A stretch of DNA of 7,643 bases, taken from the NCBI GenBank assembly GCA_012965455.1, contig DTSG01000505.1, positions 1-7,643 on the forward strand, given 5' to 3'. Origin of the DNA: Planctomycetaceae bacterium (GTDB lineage: Bacteria > Planctomycetota > Planctomycetia > Pirellulales > Pirellulaceae). Shown here piece by piece: positions 1 to 6,064 of the stretch. A program made the translations under genes and the position numbers. The notes below the pieces were generated by a model that saw only the letters and a list, made by a program, of their open reading frames with translations, had not been told where the DNA came from and did no database searches. Numbering within the stretch: the first letter of the stretch is position 1; each line of letters starts with the position of its first letter.

Positions 1-20
1 ACTAACGATGATTACCGTCA

Positions 21-28
21 AAAGGGGG
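21..28 (+). promoter_or_regulatory. Ribosome binding site deciding the first gene's start
   Basis: A purine run, AAAGGGGG, ends 9 bases before ATG 38. It favours that start over the in-frame ATG at 8, for which only seven upstream bases are visible. Confidence 0.5.
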
Positions 29-37
29 CATTGCTTA

Positions 38-382
38 ATGCAAAGTGACTCGCCATCGGAAAACGATGAAATGGAATTGTATACGGATCAACTAGATCCG
101 ACTTTTGTAAATTCTCGCCGCGAAGCGTGCATTATTTTTTGTGCTTGGTTAGCCGCACTTTGTTGGTGCGTACCGTATTGTTATTTGAACGGTTACAACG
201 TTGCCGACCCGGAAAATATTGCGATTACATTTGGGATGCCGTCTTGGGTTGTCTGGGGAATTGCGATGCCATGGATTGCGGCAGACGTGTTCACCGTTTG
301 GTTTTGCTTTTTTTATATGAAAAACGATGATTTAGGAGTTTCTCCTGAGGAATTGGCCGCCAGTGAAGCGGAAGGTAATTAA
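38..382 (+). CDS. Small two-helix membrane protein, DUF997/YhdT-like, probable symporter partner
   Basis: This 114-residue protein has a polar acidic N-terminus (about residues 1-24), an Arg-Arg-Glu-Ala entry into a first hydrophobic helix (about 30-50, rich in Cys, Trp and Tyr), a short loop with a Gly-Met-Pro-Ser-Trp turn, a second helix (about 70-94), then an Asp-Asp-Leu-Gly segment and an acidic tail. This layout matches the DUF997/YhdT family. In E. coli, yhdT sits directly upstream of panF, a sodium/pantothenate symporter, and here too the gene lies 5 bases upstream of a PanF-like symporter. I infer an inner-membrane accessory protein of that transporter; the molecular role of the family is not established as far as I know. 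I chose ATG 38 because a GGGGG run precedes it by 9 bases. An in-frame ATG at 8 would add 10 residues, but its upstream region is outside the window. Family assignment is by motif recall, not a search. Confidence 0.75.
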   Translation: MQSDSPSENDEMELYTDQLDPTFVNSRREACIIFCAWLAALCWCVPYCYLNGYNVADPENIAITFGMPSWVVWGIAMPWIAADVFTVWFCFFYMKNDDLGVSPEELAASEAEGN

Positions 383-387
383 TTATA

Positions 388-2382
388 ATGCAGAGCCCCG
401 AAATAATATTGCTGGCCGCAGGCTCCAACGCCGCGCTCATCACGTTTTTACTTTACACGCTCGCTGTATTTGGCATTGCTGCGTTTTCCAATCAGATGCT
501 CAAGGGCAAGAGTTTTCTTAGTGAGTACTTTTTAGGTAGTCGCGGACTAGGAGTTTGGGCTTTCGCATTGACCTTTGCGGCAACGAGTGCCTCGGGTGGA
601 AGCTTTACGGGTTTTCCCTCCAAAATATATTCGCATGGATGGGTTTTGGCGTTGTGGATTGGCGCCTACGTCGTCGTGCCTATTTGTACGATGGGATTGC
701 TCGGTAAACGCATCAATCAAGTTGCTAGAATCTCAGGTTCGATCACCGTCCCTGATGTCCTCCGCGATCGATTTGAAAGTGCTCGCTTCGGTTTAATGGC
801 GGTTGTGCTGATCGTGTTTTTCATGGTGTTCAATCTGGTCGCGCAATTCAAAGCGGGCGCTATGATTCTCAAAACACTGCTTAGTGATGTTGAAATATTT
901 CATCGAGCGGCTGAGTTTTTCCACACGGTTATGGAACCTTGGAGTTTCTTAGGAACGGATTCGGAGTACTTAATCTGCTTGCTGGCGTTTGGTATCGCGG
1001 TGATTATCTATACGACTTACGGCGGATTTCACGCGGTTGTCTGGACCGACGTCATGCAAGGGATCGTGATGGTGGTTGGCGTTTTGATCATGTTACCGTT
1101 AGCCATCATGATGGTAAATGATTTGGCCTCCAAGGATGATTCCAGTGATGCCACTGGGATGGCCTACGTTACACAGGAGATGTCCAAACTTGTTCCGCCG
1201 GTGCCGACCAATGCGCAGTTGCAGGTTAGCAGTTCCTCTGACAAGGATCGTTTGATTGTGGCAGGTACGTGGATTGCCACGGAGAGTGATAATGGTACTT
1301 CGCGATTGTTTCGCACCGGAAATGATGTCGAAATTGTGGCAGGTCAACAGGTGACGGCAGCAGAGATACCGACCGAGATGATTGAGTTGGTGAATGCATC
1401 AGACATTAAACAGATATTGGACAATCCGGACATCTATACGGTAGTTCGTGATTTGCAGTTAGTTGGATTAACGCAAAATCCCTATAAGTATGGTGGTTCG
1501 CCCGAACATAAAGGAACGTATGTAACAGGTCCTGGCCCGTCACCCAATAGCGACATTGGTTTCTTACCGTTGAGCCTAGCATTTTCGTTTTTCTTCATGT
1601 GGGCAATATCAGGTGCTGGGCAGCCGAGTAGTCATGTCCGCCTGATGGCGTTCAAGAATACGGACACGCTAAAAAAAGCGATCTTTACTGTTGCTATTTA
1701 TTACACGCTGATCTACTTCCCGCTGGTGATGATATTCTGCTGCAGTCGCTTGTTGATGCCTGGCATGGAGCTGGAGTCCGACCGTATTATGCCGGCGATG
1801 GCAGTCTTTTTGACTGAAGGAGTTGGTGTGGGCTGGCTAGCTGGTCTGTTAGTGGCAGCGCCTTTTGCAGCAGTCATGTCTACCGTGGACAGTTTTCTGC
1901 TAATGATATCCTCGGCCGTCGTGCGAGACATCTACCAGCGAAACATCAATCCGAATGCATCGGAAGCGAAGGTCAAAAAAATGACATACGCGGTGACCAT
2001 TATTGTCGGTACAGCAGCGATGTTGGGGGCGGTTAACCCACCCCAGTTCTTGCAAGACATTATTGTTTACACTGGAAGTGGTCTGGCGGCCTGTTTCTTG
2101 GCTCCGATGGTATTCATGCTGTATTGGCCACGGTCCAATAAGCAGGGTTGTATGATTGGAATGCTGTGTGGCTTTGCGGCGCACTTCAGTATGTATTTAG
2201 CAGGAGCGTTTACTAACGACAGTTTCTTTAAACCTCACCTATTAATGAACATGGATCCAATTATTGTCGGTTTGTTTGTGTCATTTTTGGCGACCTACGT
2301 CGGATGTTTGATTTCGCCTGCGCCTCCGCAGCGGCTCGTGAAGAAGTATTTTTATAAGCGAAAGGAATTGCCGAGAACCTAA
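388..2382 (+). CDS. Sodium:solute symporter, SSS family, PanF-like, with enlarged external loop
   Basis: This 664-residue integral membrane protein should import a small solute, probably an organic anion, driven by sodium. Visible SSS hallmarks are the Glu-Tyr-Phe-Leu-Gly-Ser-Arg motif (46-52), the Ala-Thr-Ser-Ala-Ser-Gly-Gly-Ser-Phe helix (65-73), the Tyr-Gly-Gly-Phe-x-Ala-Val-x-x-Thr-Asp-x-x-Gln signature (211-224), Gly-Gln-Pro-Ser-Ser-His-Val-Arg (411-418), and Ala-Ala-Val-Met-Ser-Thr (494-499). Ala495, Ser498 and Thr499 line up with the Na2 sodium site known from PutP and vSGLT. The C-terminal Lys-Pro-Pro-like region (Asn-Pro-Pro, 550-552) and overall spacing resemble E. coli PanF. PanF has about 480 residues; the excess lies mainly in residues 245-390, a polar loop after the signature helix. 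The YhdT-like gene ends 5 bases upstream, and the next gene starts inside the stop codon. A GGAAGG ribosome site lies 12 bases before the ATG. SSS membership is near certain; the substrate is unknown, and pantothenate is unlikely given the neighbours. Confidence 0.95.
   Translation: MQSPEIILLAAGSNAALITFLLYTLAVFGIAAFSNQMLKGKSFLSEYFLGSRGLGVWAFALTFAATSASGGSFTGFPSKIYSHGWVLALWIGAYVVVPICTMGLLGKRINQVARISGSITVPDVLRDRFESARFGLMAVVLIVFFMVFNLVAQFKAGAMILKTLLSDVEIFHRAAEFFHTVMEPWSFLGTDSEYLICLLAFGIAVIIYTTYGGFHAVVWTDVMQGIVMVVGVLIMLPLAIMMVNDLASKDDSSDATGMAYVTQEMSKLVPPVPTNAQLQVSSSSDKDRLIVAGTWIATESDNGTSRLFRTGNDVEIVAGQQVTAAEIPTEMIELVNASDIKQILDNPDIYTVVRDLQLVGLTQNPYKYGGSPEHKGTYVTGPGPSPNSDIGFLPLSLAFSFFFMWAISGAGQPSSHVRLMAFKNTDTLKKAIFTVAIYYTLIYFPLVMIFCCSRLLMPGMELESDRIMPAMAVFLTEGVGVGWLAGLLVAAPFAAVMSTVDSFLLMISSAVVRDIYQRNINPNASEAKVKKMTYAVTIIVGTAAMLGAVNPPQFLQDIIVYTGSGLAACFLAPMVFMLYWPRSNKQGCMIGMLCGFAAHFSMYLAGAFTNDSFFKPHLLMNMDPIIVGLFVSFLATYVGCLISPAPPQRLVKKYFYKRKELPRT
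1120..1557 (+). other. Extra soluble loop segment inside the symporter
   Basis: Residues about 245-390 of the symporter form a hydrophilic stretch between the signature helix (about 213-243) and the next membrane helix (about 391-410). In PanF and PutP the same loop is only about 40 residues. By PutP topology it faces outside the cytoplasm (external loop 4, implicated in gating). It alternates Ser/Thr/Asp-rich and beta-like Val/Ile segments, ends in a Gly-Pro-Gly-Pro turn, and has no cysteines or domain motif I recognise. Confidence 0.6.
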
Positions 2383-2384
2383 TG
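2380..2384 (+). promoter_or_regulatory. TAATG stop/start overlap coupling symporter and M19 hydrolase
   Basis: The symporter stop TAA shares its last A with the ATG of the hydrolase gene. An AAGGA sequence lies about 15 bases upstream inside the symporter coding region. This arrangement is typical of translational coupling by re-initiation and implies the two proteins are made together. Confidence 0.75.
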
Positions 2385-3455
2385 TTATTATTTGACGGAC
2401 ATTTAGATATTTCCATGAACGCGGTTGAGTTTAACCGTGATCTGACCAAATCACTAAAGGAAATACGTGATCGCGAAGCTGAAATGTTGGATTACAAAGA
2501 CCGAGGCAAGGGAATCTTGACACTGGATGAAATGCGCAAAGGCCAGATTGGTGTTTGTATTGCAACTCAAATTGGGCGGTACGTGGCTCCGGAAACCAAT
2601 ATGCCGGGCTGGAATAGCCCCGATATTGCTTGGGCAATAACGCAAGCACAACTCGCTTGGTATCGCGTTATGGAAGACCATGGTCAGATGACGCAAATCA
2701 CGAATCGGGTTGAACTCAATGCTCATGTTGATTTATGGAAAACAGCCGAGGATACATCAGAACTCCCGATTGGATATATCTTGAGCCTCGAAGGCGCCGA
2801 TTCAATTATCAACTTAGGCTACCTAGAAAAAGCGTACGCCTATGGTTTACGGGCGTTGGGACCTGCTCATTATGGCCCCGGTCGTTACGCCCCAGGTACC
2901 GGGAGCGAAGGTGGGTTAGAAGCAGGTTGTAAAGATTTACTGTTAGAGATGCAACGATTAGGCATCGTCTTGGATGTTACGCATCTGACAGATGATGGCT
3001 TTTGGGAAGCGCTTGATATTTACAGTGGACCTATTTGGGCGAGTCACCAGAATTGTCGGGCGTTGGTTCCACACCAACGGCAGTTTAGTGATGAGCAGCT
3101 CAAGGCAATCATCGAGCGGGACGCTGTGATCGGTATGGCTTTTGATGCATGGATGATGGCACCCGACTGGCAGCGTGGTGTGACGCAACCATACACTGCC
3201 GGAGTGAACATCGAGCGGATTATCGACCACGTCGACCACATTTGCCAACTTGCGGGTAATACCAGACATGTGGGCATTGGTTCGGACCTTGATGGTGGTT
3301 ATGGGCGTGAACAATGCCCCTACGATATGGAAACGATTGCGGACTTGCGGAAGTTGATTGATCTTCTTGCTAAACGCGGATATAGCGAAAGCGATGTTGA
3401 AGGTATGATGCACGGCAATTGGATTAGGCGACTTAACGATATTTGGAGCGAGTAG
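2382..3455 (+). CDS. M19-family metallohydrolase (membrane dipeptidase / renal dipeptidase-like)
   Basis: This 357-residue protein belongs to peptidase family M19 of the amidohydrolase superfamily, zinc enzymes that hydrolyse dipeptides, often with a D-residue at the C-terminal side. The full active-site set is visible by alignment to human renal dipeptidase from memory. Metal ligands are His7 and Asp9 (Asp-Gly-His-Leu-Asp), Glu137 (Leu-Glu-Gly), His201 (Asp-Val-Thr-His) and His222 (Ser-His-Gln-Asn). Substrate residues are His163, Arg233 and Asp302 (Gly-Ser-Asp-Leu-Asp-Gly). Length fits the family. There is no signal peptide, so it should act in the cytoplasm on an imported substrate, despite the family's usual 'membrane dipeptidase' name. 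It overlaps the symporter gene and precedes the dehydratase gene by 29 bases. A dipeptidase is not part of known pentose oxidation, so it may release the pathway substrate from an amide or dipeptide conjugate, or have a different hydrolytic activity. Family is sure; substrate is not. Confidence 0.92.
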   Translation: MLLFDGHLDISMNAVEFNRDLTKSLKEIRDREAEMLDYKDRGKGILTLDEMRKGQIGVCIATQIGRYVAPETNMPGWNSPDIAWAITQAQLAWYRVMEDHGQMTQITNRVELNAHVDLWKTAEDTSELPIGYILSLEGADSIINLGYLEKAYAYGLRALGPAHYGPGRYAPGTGSEGGLEAGCKDLLLEMQRLGIVLDVTHLTDDGFWEALDIYSGPIWASHQNCRALVPHQRQFSDEQLKAIIERDAVIGMAFDAWMMAPDWQRGVTQPYTAGVNIERIIDHVDHICQLAGNTRHVGIGSDLDGGYGREQCPYDMETIADLRKLIDLLAKRGYSESDVEGMMHGNWIRRLNDIWSE

Positions 3456-3484
3456 GAAAAATATCTTTTAGGAATAGAGATTAA

Positions 3485-4348
3485 ATGAAGTTAGCTAAAT
3501 GTGTTACTGCCGATTCGGAGCAGCTGGTTGTGATCGTCGACGTTGATACCGTGCGACCACTATGCTTTGCGGATTCTACGTTGACTTGCTTGGCTGATGT
3601 GCTGGAGGCCGATAATCCTGCTGAAACGGCGAGGGCTTTAGTCGCTGAAAGATCGTTAGCATTAAACGAAGTCGACTTTTTAGCTCCCATCGACCAACAA
3701 GAGGTTTGGGCAGCCGGTGTTACCTATAAGCGCAGCCAGAAGGCTCGGATGGAAGAGTCGGAATCAAGTGCCTCGTGTTATGATTTGGTTTACGATGCAG
3801 ATCGTCCAGAATTATTTATGAAGGCGACACCGAACCGAGTGTCGGGGCCTAATCAGCCGCTGCGTATTCGATATGATGCCTCTTGGAATGTTCCCGAGCC
3901 GGAAATTACATGTGTTGTGTCTAGCCGAGGTCGCCTAGTTGGATTTACGATCGGCAATGACATGAGCAGCCGAGACATTGAAGGTGAAAACCCTTTGTAC
4001 TTACCTCAAGCTAAAGTCTATCGGCAATGTGCTGGACTAGGTCCAGTCATTACACTTGTGGAAGATATGCCCAGTCGCGAAGAGACCGGTATTTATTTGA
4101 CGATCGAGCGCGCGGGTTCTACAGTGTTTGAAGGTTCCACCGGTGTTGACCAAATGCATCGCAGCTTTGAAGATCTTATTGGGTTCTTATTCCGTGAACA
4201 AGAATTCCCCGAGGGCGTATTGTTAATGACAGGTACAGGCGTCGTACCAGCGAATGATTTTACATTACAAGCAGACGACATTGTGAATATCAAAATTGAT
4301 GGCATTGGAACCTTAACCAATCCGATTGTCCAAGCCACTGGTTTATAG
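3485..4348 (+). CDS. FAH-fold dehydratase, 2-keto-3-deoxy-D-arabinonate dehydratase-like
   Basis: This 287-residue protein of the fumarylacetoacetate hydrolase superfamily closely resembles, as I recall it, Sulfolobus 2-keto-3-deoxy-D-arabinonate dehydratase (about 295 residues). Shared blocks are Arg-Pro-Glu-Leu-Phe-x-Lys-Ala-Thr-Pro-Asn-Arg (107-118), Trp-x-x-Pro-Glu-Pro-Glu (134-140), Asn-Asp-x-Ser-Ser-Arg-Asp (158-164), Glu-Asn-Pro-Leu-Tyr-Leu-Pro-Gln-x-Lys (168-177) and Thr-Gly-Thr-Gly-Val-Val-Pro (249-255). Glu138, Glu140 and Asp159 are the expected magnesium ligands and Lys177 the expected active-site lysine. The predicted reaction is removal of water from a 2-keto-3-deoxy-pentonate to give alpha-ketoglutarate semialdehyde in the cytoplasm. 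The next gene encodes the matching semialdehyde dehydrogenase, which supports this over a fumarylacetoacetate- or acylpyruvate-hydrolase role. An AGGA ribosome site lies 11 bases before the ATG. The stereochemistry of the substrate (arabinonate or xylonate type) cannot be told. A different FAH-type lyase on a related substrate remains possible. Confidence 0.87.
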   Translation: MKLAKCVTADSEQLVVIVDVDTVRPLCFADSTLTCLADVLEADNPAETARALVAERSLALNEVDFLAPIDQQEVWAAGVTYKRSQKARMEESESSASCYDLVYDADRPELFMKATPNRVSGPNQPLRIRYDASWNVPEPEITCVVSSRGRLVGFTIGNDMSSRDIEGENPLYLPQAKVYRQCAGLGPVITLVEDMPSREETGIYLTIERAGSTVFEGSTGVDQMHRSFEDLIGFLFREQEFPEGVLLMTGTGVVPANDFTLQADDIVNIKIDGIGTLTNPIVQATGL

Positions 4349-4438
4349 TTAACTAGCATAGACACAGTTATCCGTGCACCCCGATACAAGCAACTTGCGA
4401 CACCCACCAGAATGTGATTCAACAGGAGATGATTCTTA
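4349..4438 (+). other. 90-base gap before the aldehyde dehydrogenase gene
   Basis: This is the longest non-coding stretch in the window. It contains a small inverted repeat, CAAG-CAA-CTTG (about 4388-4398), too short for a terminator and without a following T-run, and an AGGAG ribosome site at 4424-4428, 10 bases before the ATG. No convincing promoter hexamers were found. It might hold an internal promoter or a processing site, but nothing in the sequence proves it. Confidence 0.4.
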
Positions 4439-6013
4439 ATGCAGCAGATACTTATTGCCGGACAATGGCGCGATGCAAACAGCAACAAGTCTTTTCAAGC
4501 TTCGAATCCAGCGACTCGTGAGCCGCTCGCGAATGAATATCCTGTAAGTACATGGGAAGATTGTGACGCAGCCTTGACGGCAGCTGCCGAGGCGACTGTT
4601 GGTCTGCGAAGCATTTCAGGCGGACAAATAGCCGAGTTCTTGGAAACCTATGCAACGGAGATTGAAAACAATGCTGATGCTATTGTAGATATGGCTCACG
4701 CGGAAACTGCGTATCCGAAACCGACTCGGTTAGCCGGCGGTGAACTACCTCGTACGACAGACCAACTGCGTCAAGCAGCCAACGCTGCGAGGACCGGTAA
4801 CTGGTCTGTGCCAACGATTGATACCGCTGCCGGCATCCGATCCCAATATGGTGCTATTGGACCAGTTGCGGTTTTCGGGCCGAATAATTTCCCATTGGCA
4901 TTTGGTAGTATTTCTGGCGGTGACTTTGCATCCGCCATTGCTGCGGGCAATCCCGTCATTGCGAAAGCTAATTCATCTCACCCTGGTACAACGGAGTTGT
5001 TTGCTCGATGTGCCCATCAAGCAGCACAAAGTACGGGAATGCCAGCGGGCATGGTACAGTTGATTTATCGCACGAGTCATCCCGACGGTGAACGATTGGT
5101 GGCAGATGCTCGCATCGGCGCCACCGGTTACACCGGCAGTCGCCATGCTGGATTGCAGTTAAAGGCAGCAGCGGATGCGGCCGGTAAGCCGATTTATTTG
5201 GAGCTTTCGAGCGTAAATCCAATTGTAATTTTGCCGCAAGCTATGGAGCAGCAACATGAGGAAATCGCGACGGAATTTACAGGTAGTTGTTTGATGGGGA
5301 CCGGTCAATTTTGCACGAATCCCGGTTTAGTGGTCGTGCTTAAAAGCGACGCCACGAATTCATTTATCGCCGCTGTTAGTGAACAATTTGCCGCAGCTCC
5401 CGTTGGAACATTGTTGTCGTCGGGCGTGGAAAGTAGTTTGGAATCTAACCTAGAAATTCTCGTGGACGCGGGCGCAGAGATTGTCGTGGGCAATACGCCC
5501 GCCGACAGTGATCGGTATTGCTATGCTAATACGTTGCTTAAAGTAACCGCGCAGCAATTTATTGCCGATCCGGAAACGATGCAAACAGAGGCTTTTGGAA
5601 ATAGTTCATTATTAGTTGTCACCGAGTCTATGGATGAAGTTAATGCTGTCATCGCCTGTTTTGAAGGTAATTTAACTGGCTGTATTTACTCGGCGACAGA
5701 CGGTAGTGATGATGCGGCTTATGACCAAATCGCTGCAAACCTCCAATCCAAAGTGGGCCGCATGTTAAATGACAAGATGCCCACAGGCGTAGCTGTTAGT
5801 GCGGCGATGAATCATGGCGGCCCATTCCCAGCGACGGGGCATCCGGGGTTTACCGCAGTCGGAATTCCCGGATCTCTTTTGCGATTTGCGATGCTACAAT
5901 GTTACGATAATGTTCGTCACGATCGGTTACCCGCATCGTTGCGTGATGAGAATCTTAACGGCGAATTATGGCGGTGTGTTGATGGTAATTGGACGCGGGA
6001 AAATATAAACTGA
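4439..6013 (+). CDS. Alpha-ketoglutarate semialdehyde dehydrogenase-type aldehyde dehydrogenase (NADP-type)
   Basis: This 524-residue protein is an aldehyde dehydrogenase that should oxidise alpha-ketoglutarate semialdehyde (2,5-dioxopentanoate) to alpha-ketoglutarate with NAD(P)+. Catalytic features are Asn150 (Gly-Pro-Asn-Asn-Phe-Pro), Lys176 (Ala-Lys-Ala-Asn), the general base Glu255 (Leu-Glu-Leu-Ser-Ser), the nucleophile Cys292 (Gly-Gln-Phe-Cys-Thr-Asn-Pro-Gly) and Glu385 (Glu-Ala-Phe-Gly-Asn). The C-terminal block with Met-Asn-His-Gly-Gly-Pro-Phe-Pro-Ala-Thr (457-466) and the final Leu-Trp-Arg-x-Val-Asp-Gly-x-Trp-Thr-like segment (510-519) mark the subgroup with Azospirillum-type semialdehyde dehydrogenases and Vibrio harveyi fatty-aldehyde dehydrogenase. 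That subgroup is often NADP-preferring and usually about 525 residues, matching here. It follows the dehydratase gene that would supply its substrate. The alternative is oxidation of another omega-oxo acid. The superfamily is certain; the substrate rests on subgroup and neighbour evidence together. Confidence 0.92.
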   Translation: MQQILIAGQWRDANSNKSFQASNPATREPLANEYPVSTWEDCDAALTAAAEATVGLRSISGGQIAEFLETYATEIENNADAIVDMAHAETAYPKPTRLAGGELPRTTDQLRQAANAARTGNWSVPTIDTAAGIRSQYGAIGPVAVFGPNNFPLAFGSISGGDFASAIAAGNPVIAKANSSHPGTTELFARCAHQAAQSTGMPAGMVQLIYRTSHPDGERLVADARIGATGYTGSRHAGLQLKAAADAAGKPIYLELSSVNPIVILPQAMEQQHEEIATEFTGSCLMGTGQFCTNPGLVVVLKSDATNSFIAAVSEQFAAAPVGTLLSSGVESSLESNLEILVDAGAEIVVGNTPADSDRYCYANTLLKVTAQQFIADPETMQTEAFGNSSLLVVTESMDEVNAVIACFEGNLTGCIYSATDGSDDAAYDQIAANLQSKVGRMLNDKMPTGVAVSAAMNHGGPFPATGHPGFTAVGIPGSLLRFAMLQCYDNVRHDRLPASLRDENLNGELWRCVDGNWTRENIN

Positions 6014-6052
6014 CTCCTTTAGGGGATAACAAGAGCATTTTTATTTAGACTC

Positions 6053-6057
6053 AGGAG
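6053..6057 (+). promoter_or_regulatory. Ribosome binding site of the TPR gene
   Basis: A perfect AGGAG core sits 7 bases before ATG 6065. It fixes the start and is the best ribosome site in the window. It places the start directly ahead of a signal-peptide-like N-terminus, which independently supports the choice. Confidence 0.7.
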
Positions 6058-6064
6058 AAAATCC

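Noticed and set aside
8..37. Longer start for the first gene at ATG 8
   Set aside because: The ATG at 38 has a G-rich ribosome site at a good distance, while the upstream region of ATG 8 is cut off. The extra 10 residues show no family feature.
388..2382. Direct naming of the symporter as the pantothenate transporter PanF
   Set aside because: Only the subfamily resemblance supports it. The protein is much longer and sits among catabolic genes, so another substrate is more likely.
2958..3413. Long open frame on the - strand (151 codons) opposite the M19 gene
   Set aside because: It lies fully inside a gene with complete catalytic motifs, and its translation shows no recognisable domain. It is a shadow frame.
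4093..4488. Open frame on the - strand spanning the gap before the dehydrogenase
   Set aside because: It overlaps two well-supported genes on the other strand, and its translation is Ser/Ile/Pro-rich without any family pattern.
5979..6009. Possible promoter for the TPR gene (TTGATG and TATAAA)
   Set aside because: The spacer is 19 bases, the first box is imperfect, and it lies within the end of the dehydrogenase coding region. Too weak to annotate.
3485..6013. Assignment of the enzyme pair to hydroxyproline degradation
   Set aside because: That route forms the semialdehyde with a dihydrodipicolinate-synthase-fold deaminase, not an FAH-fold protein, and no epimerase or oxidase for hydroxyproline is present here.
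6013..6045. Possible terminator after the dehydrogenase (CTCC-TTTA-GGGG followed by a T-rich stretch)
   Set aside because: The stem is four pairs including a G-T pair, and the T-run is displaced by more than ten bases. Not a credible intrinsic terminator.
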